Source of the DNA: Solanum dulcamara
Lineage: Eukaryota > Streptophyta > Magnoliopsida > Solanales > Solanaceae
Length of the DNA stretch: 64,000 bases
NCBI RefSeq assembly: GCF_947179165.1
Contig: NC_077245.1
Location: 47,083,286 to 47,147,285, forward strand
Direction of reading: 5' to 3'
Part shown: piece after piece, positions 46,901-58,510 of the stretch
Position numbering within the stretch: the stretch's first letter is position 1
Layout: the number at the start of each line of letters is the position of its first letter
The notes under the pieces: generated by a model
The model's database searches: none
Told to the model about the DNA's origin: nothing
The model's input: the letters and a program-made list of their open reading frames with translations, nothing else
Program-made: the position numbers and the translations under genes

Positions 46901-48230
46901 ACTCCCTATAGGCACCCTACTAAGAGCATCGGTAGCCACATTGACCTTGCCCAGATGATAATGCACACTCATGTCATAATCTTTGAGGAGCTCAAGCCAC
47001 CTCCTTTACCTTGGGTTGAGGTCATTTTGGGTGAACACATATTGGAGATTTTTGTGATTGATAAAAATGTCTACAAGCACTTCATAGAGGTAATACCATC
47101 AAATCTTTGAGAAAACACAACGACTGCTAACTCAAGATCATGGGTAGGGTAGTTACGCTCGTGCACCTTCAATTGATTCAAAGCATAGGCTATAACCTTT
47201 CCATTTTGCATTAAGACACAACCCAAATCGACCATTGAACCATCACAATTTACAACGAACCCTTCCAATCCTTTTGGTAGAGTCAAAATAGGAGTAAAGG
47301 TAAATCGATCTTTTAAGGTTTGGAAAATCCTTTCACACTCGTCCTTCCATAAGAACTTTGCCTTATTTTGGGTCAATTTCTTCAAAGGAGATGATATGGA
47401 AGAGAACCCTTCGATGAACCTTTTATAATACTCGGCTAGACTCAAAAAGCTCCTAATGTATGAAGGAGACAATGGTGTAGGCCAATTCCTTATTGCTTAT
47501 GTCTTCTTAGGATCAACCTTGATTCCATCACCGAAAACTACATAACCAAGGAATGCCACTTCTTTAAACCAAAATTCACACTTGCTAAAGTTGGGAAATA
47601 ATTACCTATCCCTTAAGGTTTGAAGCACAATTTTCAAATGGCCCATATGGTCTTCCTCACTCCATGAGTAAATCAAGATATTGTCTATAAAGACCGCCAC
47701 ATAAATATCAAGGTTGTGTTTGAACACCCTACTCATAAAATCCATAAACACCGCCGGTGCATTCATCAACCCAAACGACATCACTTAAAACTCAAAGTTA
47801 CCATACCTTGTTCAAAATATCATCTTGGGAATATCACACTCCTTTACTCTTAATTGATGATATCCAGACCAGCGATATATCTTTGAGAAATCACTTGCCC
47901 CTATAATTGGTCAAATAAATCATCTATCCTAGGAATTAGATACTTGTTCTTAATGGTTACCTTCTTTAATTGAAGGTATTCTATGCACATCCGAAGCAAC
48001 CCATCCTTCTTTCTCACAAACAATACGGGAGAACCCCATGGTAAAATACTTGGTCTTATGAATCCCTTCTACAACAAGTTCTTTAATTTCTCCTTTAACT
48101 TCTTTAATTTCATCGGGGCCATTTGATAGGGAGGAATAGAAATGGGTTGGGTATCAGAAAGAAGACCGATACCGAAATCAACTTCCCTTTCGGGAAGGAC
48201 ATCGGGGAGTTCATTGGGAAAGATAATTAG
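46901..48230 (-). pseudogene. Element B reverse transcriptase and RNase H
   Basis: Fingers and palm are degraded at 47790-48230 ([15 protein letters not shown] at 48090-48140). The 47602-47784 frame has [20 protein letters not shown] and a catalytic box FIDN (47680-47691). The thumb and RNase H start (47071-47472) have [27 protein letters not shown] and [16 protein letters not shown]. The second catalytic Asp of the reverse transcriptase box is Asn. Otherwise the block order is standard Ty3/gypsy. Confidence 0.8.
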
Positions 48231-48832
48231 AAAACTCATTAACCACGGGGACCAACTCAAAAGAAGGCCTTTCGGAGTTGACATCCTTAACCTTCATAAT
48301 ATGATAAATGCAACCCTTAGAAATTAATTTTTGGGCCTTAAGACAAGAAATGAATCGACCCTTAACTTTAGAATCATGACCCTTCCATCGAGAATGTGCT
48401 CATTTAGGAATTCAAATTTGACTCTATGAGTTCTACAATCTATATAAGCATATGATGCATGCAACCAATCCATCCCAAGAATAACATCAAAATCTACCAT
48501 GTCAAGCTTAATAAGATCACAAGGAATAACTTTGTGTAAGATAGACATGGGAGAACCCTTATAGACCTTCTAAGATACAACTAAATCACCAATGGGGGTA
48601 GACACCAAAAAGGGTTCCAATATCATTTTAGAAACTACATCAAACCTATTAGCAAAAAATAGAGTAACAAATGACAAATTGTCACATGGATGTAACAATG
48701 TGTACACATCAAAGTCAAAGACCTTTAACATACCGGTGATGACATCGGGTGCTTCCCCAACTTCATGTCTCCCATGCAAAGCATAAAATTGGTTGGTGCA
48801 TTCGCCACTCCCTTGATCTTGTCCACCATGAG
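48231..48832 (-). pseudogene. Element B aspartic protease
   Basis: Minus frames 48570-48779 and 48324-48548 give HEVGEAPDVITGMLKVF, then an active-site region reading LHPCDNLSFVTLFFANRF, where the catalytic Asp is lost. They continue with FDVILGMDWLHASYAYID and VKFEFLNEHIL. The upstream linker from gag (GGQDQGSGECTNQF, about 48800) ends exactly where element C begins. Confidence 0.8.
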
Positions 48833-50329
48833 TGATACGCTCAAATTACACTTCCCTAAAGAAGCATAAAGTGATCCTTAATAAAATATAGAACCAAATA
48901 AAGGTTAGGTTAGATCCCACGAGGAATATGATTTAGACTTTAGATCAATTGTTTATTATTTGCTTTAGTAATTAAGTTATTTTCACAAAAAGAGAAAACA
49001 AGGGGGATGTTTATAAACTTATCAATAAATTATATAGAAAATGTTAACAAACAAAAGTACGGTTTACTTTGGTTTAAATCAATAAGAAGTGAAACTAGGA
49101 TTTTATGTGTTCCCCACAAATCCTTAACTAAGTAGACTTTTTATTGGTAATTCTTTTCTAGTGTGTTACATGTAGAATCGGTAAGTTAATTTTATCTAAA
49201 TCCAAGATCTAGAAAATAGGTAAATTTTACTATGCAGGTTGATTCATCTACGACTGTATGCTTTACTAACCCTTACCAATGATCCAAGATTTAGCTATCC
49301 CTTCATCCGTTCAAGCTAATTAGATGAGGATGATTAACCTCAAATCTCGTTGTTTAACCCCTTTTCCCATCCATTATCTCCTTGATCCGACAAATAAGGA
49401 TAAGGCGAGTTCTAACATTGGCCACCGTTAAAAAGTAATCAAAGCTAAGGGAAAAACAATGCATGCATGCACACTATTCAAGAATTTCTTTTTATTAAGT
49501 TTTACGTCGTTAATTCTTCATGGTTCCCACAACCGTAGTTGTAGAATTAGCTACTCATAACTACGTGTTCACACTTAATAGCATTCAAGTTAAAAGAAAT
49601 TATAAATTTACAATGAGAAGTGTGAAAGTTCAAAAAATCTTCAATAAAATCCGAACGTAAAATATCAATAACAAAACCTGAATTCAAGAATAAAATCTCA
49701 GAAGTAGCTTAAGATTTATTCTCAAACCCAAAAATGTACATACAAAAATCTGAACCTAAGAAGTGTATTTATAGACTAACTTTCCTAAATAAATATGGAT
49801 TTTGAAACCATAGGAGACTAAAATTCGGATTGGGTCTATGACTCATTTCTACAGGTTGTAAGCTTTCAGACGAGCGGTAGACCCAGCTCGTACTCTTTCA
49901 CCTTGACTGATGGATTCTTCTTCTACACTTCCACTCTCTATATCTCATTATATTAAGCACGACTCGTAAATAGGGGTCGTAGACACTTTCCTTTTACAAC
50001 TTGCAACTTCTAGCCACGACTGACTGCTACGCCTCATTTAAATGTCGATGAGCCGTATAACCTACTCATTTCCTTCTGTTCCTTCATTCCTTCACTGCTG
50101 CTTTGACGACTAAAACCTATGACCCGTATGTCAAATGACGAGTCATAGACTAAGCTCGTAGAACTCAAAAATTACCTTCCTTTAGTTCTATGATCCCTCA
50201 ATGATTTCTCCAACTTAGTTTCCAGCAAAATATGCACAACCAAATTCAAACATGCTAACATATGCTTAAAATATATGCACATTCTTAAGTTTTAAAGCAT
50301 TAAAAGTACGATAAATACACGATACAACA
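48833..50329 (-). mobile_element. Element C 3' LTR (1.5 kb)
   Basis: On the minus strand it starts TGTTGTATCG and ends GAGCGTATCA. A TATA box is at 49766-49774. The region upstream of it (49840-50170) repeats variants of CTACGACTCGTAGA. It is the complete copy. The 5' LTR lacks the counterpart of 48833-49462. Confidence 0.8.
49766..49774 (-). promoter_or_regulatory. TATA box, element C 3' LTR
   Basis: CTATAAATA on the minus strand is conserved at the same position in the other LTR (60550-60558). Confidence 0.65.
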
Positions 50330-51789
50330 ACATCCTCAACTTAGAATAGTTTCTTGTCCTCAACAGACAATACTATACTACAAAGACTCTATGCAAAACA
50401 AGATTTAGGAATGTACCACAATCATCTGCTATTAAATCTCGACCCTTTCAAATTTCCATTCATGATACTATTGCAACCATTATTTCAAATAAGATTAACT
50501 TATGTGGATCAATGCTAGACACTTCACAATCAATAAACAATTAACATGCCAAAAACAATATTCACCATTTTCATGACTATTTAGACAATGCCACTTCTGC
50601 CTCACTGAGAAGAAGTCCCTTTTTCACTTATGAATTGCATTTATTCTTTAAACTTCAAGAATGTGGGAAAACACTCATGCTCACAAACGAAATTCAGACT
50701 TTCATGCATAGTACCATAGGCTTGTCCTTCTTTTCAATACTTAGACTTTTAACCGTTGAGCTATGATCACTAGGAATTTTGCGGCTTGTAACGTAGGCTT
50801 GGGGAAAGGTGTGGTGCATTTAAATTTTAGTGACTTTCGACCCTCATCAAACACTACATCAACTTTGAGCCCACCTTTTCAAACCCACACTTCGTTTTAC
50901 TCTTTGTCTTCACTTGTTGATTTCGCCTTATGCATGGCTTTTTCTTATGCTTTATGCTTCTCTTTGCTAACTCTTTTTAAACCATTTATTCATTTTAGCC
51001 AATCACCTTTTTCTTCCTTTTCACACATCATTTTTTCAAACCTTTTCTCTCTTTTATTTTTCTTTTATCAGACCCTCTTTTATGTCGCTTTCCTCTCATA
51101 GTAGCCACCCTCAACTTAGGCTTTTAGCCTAATTTGAGGTGCACATTTATCCTTGGAGGGACCAAGACCAAAATAATGGATTACTATTTGGGTTAGGGAT
51201 ATTTCAAACACGTGTTTATTTGACGAAAAAGATTTTTTTGAAGCTATATCTTTGGTTCAAAAGGTAAAACAATGTTTGGTTAGTTCTATCAAGGATAAGT
51301 GGACTAAGTCAAAAATGGCCTATGATCATCTCCTATCCAGCGATTCAATCATCATAGTATGACCAACGTGGCAAGTTCTATATTGGCACAAACAGTCCAA
51401 ACACACAAATGCATGACACACACTTAGCAACAAGTTTCATTGTCAATCATCAATCTTTGGCTCATGTTTTAGTATAAGTCATGTGTTATCATATTGGTTT
51501 ACATCATGTCACACAAAGATCTTACATATTCAATCTATTCAAAGAAACAGTCACAGCAATTCAAGATAGTTTCGGAGGGAGTCTATTTATTTTCATTTAA
51601 AATCTAGCCTAGGAAGTCTATTTATTTTCATTTAAAATCTATCCTTCATAACATACATCCCTACTCTTATTTTCCATCTACATCCTAAACATGCCAGTTC
51701 AACATAAATTAAAAAGGTCCTATGGGGAAAAAGAACACAGTCAAGAAAACCCCAAGTATTTAGTCGAGTGTCGGGTTCTCAGACTTTGC
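50330..51789. other. Element C 3' untranslated region
   Basis: This is non-coding sequence between the extra ORF and the 3' LTR. The minus strand is purine-rich at 50870-51100. A 26-base tandem duplication is at 51581-51606/51616-51641. The tract next to the LTR (AAGTTGAGGATGT, 50330-50345) may be the polypurine tract. Confidence 0.55.
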
Positions 51790-53760
51790 CTAGATACTCA
51801 TGCATTCATTTATAACCACCCCACCCCTACTTGAAAAGCCTTGCATTATCCTCAATGTAGTATAATAAATAGTAAAAATAATAAGGGGAAAGGGAAAAGA
51901 ATTTGTGGCGCCTAAGCGCCGATGTTTATATGGTAGTATCCGAGTCTGTCTGTGTGGATCCCAGTGTAGCAGATATGGTGCCATGATAGTCTGTGCATCA
52001 TCATAAGTGTCAACATTGGAGCTCAAAGATCTGAGAGTATGTAGCCTCTCCTCCTTTCGTCGTATCTCCTCGGTCACTAAAACTGCCTGAGTGGCCTCCT
52101 CAACCTCCTGGCGCTCCCCCATTTTTATCTTCGTTGCCTCATCCGTGTTCAAGGTGGCTTTCTCAGTATGGGGTCTTTTGTCTCGGACCACCTCGTGCTT
52201 ATTATTCATAAATAAATTAAATAACTGTAGAGGCTGAACAACAGGTAAAGAAAATGACATAGGGCTGGTGTAGCCAGGGATGTGATCTCTGCATGGAATG
52301 CTCCTATCTCAGTCCGAATGGCAATAATGTCAGCATTAGACGAGGCTTGTAACCTTGCGTTCACCCTCAGCTCAAAGGCATTAATACATGCCTGAATCTA
52401 TCACTCTCAATCATCCAAAGCAACTTCAAACTTCGCTGCCATGCGCTCCTCTGATTCGGTGATGGATTTACGGACCCATGGCTTGAGCTATTGAATCAAT
52501 TGGCCCAATTGCGCCTTAGTCTGTACTTTTCGCTGCATCATAGTGTGTAAAGGCTTTGCTGAAATAACGACCAAGTTGCAGTCGTGGCAAGCTGGTGGAG
52601 GGAGCTATCGAAATAGCAGAGGCATCCTCAGATGGTAGATACTGGTGTGGAGAAGCTGCTGCATCATCTTGCACAGGTGATAAAACATGCACAAAATCTG
52701 ATAGTTGCACCTTTGGAAAGGGAGCACGCTTCTGACCGACCGGGTTTGTATCATCCTTAATGAGTCCAGGGACTGTAGTTCTATTCACTCTAATCTGTGG
52801 ATCGACCCCGACAAACATTGGAACTATAGAAGCCCTATATAGTGAAAACACAAGACAAAGGAAAGGGATATTGGTGTTCCATCGAATCTCTCTCTCATGA
52901 ATATCTGAAATAATCATACTCACCACATCTACCTCATAACCAGCCATCAACCATAATACAAGCGCAACTCGATCCAACGTCAAATAGTTATATGTATTGG
53001 TCGGATGAAGTTGGTGTCTAACAATGGTTCACCAAATTTAGCTGAAAAGTTCAGTGATGCCTTCTTGATCGGGGTTAGGTGTAACATCTAATATGCTTTG
53101 ATTCCATGTTCCTCTATACAACCCACTACCCATCTAAGTAGCTCTTCGAGTTGCACCGAATCTTGTATGGCATTTTATCATGAACTATCCTCATTTTCTA
53201 ATCAAACTCCGCTGTCGGGGCTATCGGTGGAGAGTTTGGGCCATAGATGATTCGTGGTACAGTCTCCTTGGATAGACTAACTAGGATCTCACGAACCAAT
53301 GTGGTCAAGAGAATTGGCTGCTCTAGTTCCTTTGCATGATTATGGCTGCACATAATGCGTAGAACTCTTAGACCATGTTGTTGCTGTAACTCCCGAGGTG
53401 CTCAGCCATCCAATCCAGTCGGTGACAGCGGAATAAGTCATGAATCTCAAGATTTTCTTCCATCCAGGTTGTGATCACACATAGTTCCTCAGTAATAGGT
53501 CTCCTCAAATTTTGATGATCATTCTTCTCTTGCCCTATTTTGTAGAAATCTAGAAGCCTAGGCACGCACCACCAATTTGGTTGACCTCCTATATGGAGTG
53601 GTATAGAGGGATGCTCGTACATTGCCTTCCCCACAGGGAATTCGGATCCTGAAGCGGATGGTGGTATAGAATCATTGTCACTTTCCTCTACCTTTGCTGA
53701 ATCTCCCTCTTGAGAATGGTAGGGTGTTGATGTTGCATATGTGTGGGTGTGAAGGGATTC
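51790..53760 (-). pseudogene. Element C third ORF (plant transposon protein-like)
   Basis: Downstream of pol and on the same strand, minus frames 53368-53634, 52516-52983 and 51790-52260 form one broken ORF. Landmarks are DWMAEHLGSYSNNMV (53370-53420), VALVLWLMAGYEVDVVSMII (52910-52980), NTNIPFLCLVFSLYRASIVP, and a C-terminal charged part (EATQAVLVTEEIRRKEERLH). These match the Solanaceae protein family annotated as putative plant transposon protein, known from memory. Its role is not known. Its place after pol is that of the env-like ORF of Athila elements, but no signal peptide or membrane span is clear. Several frame breaks inactivate it. Confidence 0.6.
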
Positions 53761-54410
53761 TCCACATGGTGCCGGTTAAGAGACGATTTGGTTGGACTTT
53801 GGTTTTGATATTCCTAGATGCTTAATAAGTTGGTTTTTTGGATTTTGGACAATTTCGAGTTTCAAATTGTGTGCATTGATGATGGAATTTTGTAAGGTTT
53901 GTTTGGAAGAGAAGAGAAAGAATTCTTGTAACATTTCAAATGACTTTATTTTGTGCATTTTAGTTATGCGGGTTGGGTCAGTTATACTACCCGTGAAATA
54001 GGTAAGCTACGACCCATAAGAGTAGACACGGGTCATAGGCTTGCATCATGATTTGTTTCAAAGGAAAGGAAATATACCTAGAGTGTACGAGTATAGGATA
54101 TGAGCCGTAGAGATGTCTACGGGTCGTAGAGTAGACTCGTAGACTTAAAAAAACTTCTTGTATTCAATATGGGGTTGACGAGTCAAGTGTAGAAGCCATA
54201 TAAGTTACTACGATTCGTACACTGGACTCGTGTATCTTTCTGAGTCCCTTTATGTTTCTAGTATTTCCAAGTCGGCATGGGCACGTACTCAACCTTTGGC
54301 CTAATTTTTTATGCTTTTTGTGACTCTTATTTGACACGGACCTTGACAAAGTCTAAGTTATCCTAAAAGCTAACAAGTAAAAGTACATGACTAAATTGGG
54401 TTGCCTCCCA
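53761..54410. other. Element C spacer between integrase and third ORF
   Basis: This non-coding stretch has several CTACGACCC/GTCGTAGA-type strings (54000-54260) like those in the upstream part of the element C LTRs. No ORF is supported. Confidence 0.5.
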
Positions 54411-55626
54411 AACAACGCTTGATTTAACATCGCGGCACAACGTGGATATACTTCGTTACTCAGACTTCACTAAGCTTCCATGCTTCCATGATTTTAATTT
54501 CATTCTCTGTGCCTATGTATGCTTTAATTCATTGACCATTAAATTTTAACTTCATACCATCCTTCTTTTCTAGATCAACTGCACCATTTGGAAAGACTTG
54601 ACTCACTCTAAGTGGTCCCAGCCATTTAGACTTGAGTTTGTTAGGGAATAAACACATCCTTGAATTGAAAAGAAGGACCAACTCTCCGGGCGCAAATGTT
54701 TACTTTTCAATCTTTTGGTTGTGATATTTCTTTATTCTTTCTTTATGCAAGGCTCCGCTTTCTTATGCATTTAGGCAAAACTCATCAAGCTCGTTTATTT
54801 GATTCATCCTTTGGTTTAATGTGGCATTCCAATCCATGTTCAATTTCTTCAACGCCCACATAACTTTGTTTTCCAACTCTAAGGGCAGATGGCAAGATTT
54901 TCCAAAGACAAGTTGATAAGGTTACATACCTATAGGCTTCTTGAATGAAGTGTGGTAAGCCCACAGAGTGTCATCAAGCTTTCTTGACTAATCTTTTCTA
55001 TTTGCGCTCACTGTTTTTATAAGTATTTGCTTGATTTCACGATTTGAGACTTTAACTTATCCACTAGTTTGTGGATGGTAAAGAGTTGCTACACTATGTA
55101 GAACCCCATACTTTTTAACTAAAGCTTTGAACAATCGATTGCAAAACTGGGAACCTCCATCATTGATTATTTCCCTTGGTTTACCAAATCTTGAGAAGAT
55201 GTTACACTTGAGGAAGGTGGTGACACTCTTTGCTTCATTGTTGGGAAGTGCGACATCTTCAACCCATTTAGACACGTAGTCAACTACAACTAGGATGTAT
55301 TTCATTCCACTTGCACTTACAAAAGGTCCCATGAAGTCAATTTTCCATATGTCGAATAATTCAATTACTAGAATAGGGGTGAGTGGGAGTTCATGTTTCC
55401 TTGAAATTCCTCCTTTCTTTTGGCAACGATCATAAGATTTGGCAAAATCATGAGCATCTTGGAGAATTATTGGCCAGTAGTACCCACATTGTAGGATCTT
55501 ATAGGCTTTTCGGATACCACTATGATGGCCTCCGATGGGTGACGAATGGAATGCTTCAAAATTACTCATCATCTCTACTTCAGGTACACAGCGATGAATA
55601 ATCCAATCTGCATAGACACAGAACAA
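54411..55626 (-). pseudogene. Element C integrase
   Basis: A minus frame of 189 codons (55057-55626) has the zinc-binding stretch SPIGGHHSGIRKAYKILQ, then SYDRCQKKGG (the first Cys of Cys-x2-Cys is Tyr). The core has IWKIDFMGPFVSASGMKYI and IINDGGSQFCNRLFK (two catalytic Asp kept), ending YHPQTSG and a stop. The tail (54480-54680) reads LFPNKLKSKWLGPLRVSQ and LKFNGQ, typical of Athila/Tat integrases. There is no chromodomain. Confidence 0.8.
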
Positions 55627-56290
55627 ACAAGTATGGTTCTTCCCAAAAGAACTTCTTTACGTCGGACATGAACTTGCGGCGTTGATGAACATTTAAATTG
55701 TATGGCACTATATTGCTAACTAAATAGTTAGCAACATCGGCAAACCATGGAATTAAGTCATGTGATGCTGCTAATACTTGTTCATCTAGGAAGGTGTCAT
55801 TTATCTCAACTCCATCTTCCAACTTTAGCATCACCTCTTCTTCAATACTAGAGAGATGGTCTGCTACTTGGTTTTTTATCCCTTTTTGGTTTTTCACTTC
55901 AAAGTCAAACTCTTGTAATAGCTGAACCCAACGAATAATTCTTGGATTTGCATCCTTTTTTTCCATAAGATATCTTAATATAGCATGGTATGTGTGTACA
56001 ATGACTTTGGTTCCCAACAGGTAAGATCTAAACTTCTTGAAAGCGAACACAACGGCAAGCAACTCTTGTTCGTCATGGTGTAGTTTATTTAAGGAATATT
56101 AAGGTCTTTGCTAGCATAGTATATTAGATGTAAAATCTTCTCACGCCTTTGTCCCAATATTATGCCAAGTTCTACTCGACTGGCATCACACATGACTTCA
56201 AAAGGATGCTCCTAATCCGGTGCAATAATGATAGAAGCCAATGCTAACCTTTTCTTCAATTCTTTGAATGCTTCTATACATGCTTTGTCA
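55580..56290 (-). pseudogene. Element C RNase H
   Basis: Minus frame 55580-56062: [40 protein letters not shown] (the Asp of HTDHAAL is Tyr), and [20 protein letters not shown] further piece lies at 56070-56290 with frame breaks. It would remove RNA from the RNA-DNA hybrid. Loss of the catalytic Asp suggests it is dead. Confidence 0.75.
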
Positions 56291-57130
56291 AAAAACAAAC
56301 TTCATCTCCTTCTCTAGTAGCTTGCATAGACGATGTGCTATTTTGGAGAAGTCTTTGATGAAACGATGATAGAATCTGGCGTGTCCCAAAAAGCTTCGAA
56401 TACCTTTTACGGAGATGGGAGGAGGAAACTTTGCGATTACCTCAATCTTTTCTTGATCTACCTTAATGACTTTATTTAAAATCTTGTGACCCAGCACTAT
56501 TCCCTCTTTCACCATAAAATGACACTTCCCCCAATTTAGCATAAGGTTTCACTCTTCACACCTTTTTAGTACGTCTTGGAGATGGGCCAAGCAATCCTCA
56601 AATGAGTCATCAACCAATGAAAAATCATCCACAAAAACCTCAATTATATCTTGCAACATGTCCAAAAAGATGGACATCATATAATATTGAAAGGTCAGCG
56701 ATACGTTACACAATCCGAATGACATTCTTTTGAAAGAAAATGTCCCATATGGGTATGTGAAGGTGGTCTTATCTGGGTCTTCTGGTGCTATAGACATCTG
56801 ATTGTAGCTTGAATATCCTTCAAGAAAATAGTACTAACCTTTGCCAGCTAGACGGTCGAGCATATGATCCATGAAAGGCATTGGAAAGTGATCATTTTCA
56901 GTCCATGGGTTGAGCTTGCAATAATCTATACATACTCTCCAACCGAGGACAGGCCTCATTAGAATTAGTTCATTCTTTGAGTTTGGCACCACAGTAATAC
57001 CACCCTTTTTTGGTACATGTTGGATAGGACTTACCCAATTACTATTTGTGATTGGATAAATAACTCCAGCATCTAAGCATTTGATGATCTCTTTTTTAAC
57101 TACCTCTTACATAGGTGGGTTGAGACACCG
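56288..57130 (-). pseudogene. Element C reverse transcriptase
   Basis: Minus frames 56549-56797 and 56288-56542 give APEDPDKTTFTYPYGTFSFK, MSFGLCNVSLTFQYYM, then EVFVDDFSLV with an intact FVDD box (56624-56635). They continue with HFMVKEGIVLGHKI and SVKGIRSFLGHARFYHRFIK. The fingers (56800-57130) follow with stops. Blocks match Athila-like elements. It is the only gypsy RT here with an unmutated catalytic box. Confidence 0.85.
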
Positions 57131-58510
57131 TTGTGTTCAATGCTGGGTTTAAAATTCGGTATGAGTTGGATTTTATGAGTACAAATGCCCGGTGGTATGC
57201 CAATTATGTTAGCTATGGACCACCCTATTGCTTTTTTTGGAATGCCTCAAGACAGATGTAAGAGCTTATACTTGCTTTTGATGAAGATCGACAACTATTA
57301 TGACCGGTTGCGTATTGTTGGGTCCCAAAAATGCATATTGAAAATGAGCTGGTAATGCTTTGAGTTCCAAAGTAGGAGGTTCCTCGATAGATGGCTTCAC
57401 AGGCGAAGTTGCTCTATTCTTCAAGTCTAGATTGAGTCTCTTGGTGCGTGATTGAAAGTCCTAAGGCCATTTAGTGCACAAACCACCTCATCATACTCTT
57501 CAATGTGATCTTTATCAAAGTTCATGATGACGGCAGCTAAAGCTTCAACACCCAATCTCTCTTCAATGATATGTTTGGTTGCAAATCTTCGACAACATCA
57601 ATCAAGGATACAACTCATAGATCATTGTGATGCTTCACTACTCGACATACATCAAAAATCACCTCTTCATTATTTTATCAAAATTTTAGTTTGCCAGTTT
57701 CCATATATACCAAAGCACGTCCAGTTACCAAGAATAGTCTACCTAGAATGATAGGAACATCAAAGTCTACTTCGCAGTCAAGAATGACAAAGTCAGAAGG
57801 TAATACCAATGATTTAACCTTTACTAGGATATCGTAACAACCACGTCGTTCTTGACTGCGAAGGTAGTACAGTCTGCCATTAAGAGCCGCATGACGTTGA
57901 TTTGGGGGTTCCCAAGCCTAATTATTGGAACACTGCTAGCGGCATCAAGTTAATGCTAGCACCCAGGTCACACAACACTTTTGTAAAATTGAATACCCCT
58001 ATGGTACATGGTATAGTGAATGCGCCTGGGTCTTCTTTCTTTTGCACAAGGGAGCGAGTGGCGATTGCACTATAATGATGCAAATTGTTGACCAGTTTGG
58101 ATCTTACAATTCTCTTCTTTGTGACAAGATCCTTCATAAATTTGGCATAACCCAACATTTATTCTAGTACCTCTATCAAGGGAACATTTACTAAAAGTTG
58201 TTTCAGCATGGAAATAAACTTAAGAAACTTTCCATCTTTGGTCTTTTTTGTCAATCTTTGAGGAAAAGGAGGGGGAGGTCTTGGCATTGGAATTATAGTC
58301 TGATCAGCGTCTTTTTCATTGCCTACTATCTTATCATGCTTTGCATCTCCTTTTTCAAGTTGTTCGGTGCTTGGGTCTTTGCCTATTGCTTCTTCCTCGA
58401 TTTTGCATTTGGTTTCATCCTCACTAACAACCACGTCGTGTACATCATCCTCAAGTTCTGGTATAGGTAGATCAACCATTTGAATTCCACTTCGGGTGGT
58501 CACCGTCATG
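57131..58510 (-). pseudogene. Element C protease and flanking linker
   Basis: The protease active-site region reads FTKVLCDLGASINLMPLAVF (57922-57985), the D-L-G-A form common in Athila-like proteases. Upstream is an acidic linker (58159-58509) with TTRSGIQMVDLPIPELEDDV and a Pro-rich PPPPFPQRL. The linker between protease and RT (57131-57920) is degraded but still shows [14 protein letters not shown] residues near 57740. Confidence 0.7.

Noticed and set aside
50763..51101. 112-codon hydrophobic plus-strand ORF with possible membrane segments
   Set aside because: It is the complement of a purine-rich non-coding stretch in element C; the composition explains the Phe/Leu/Ser content.
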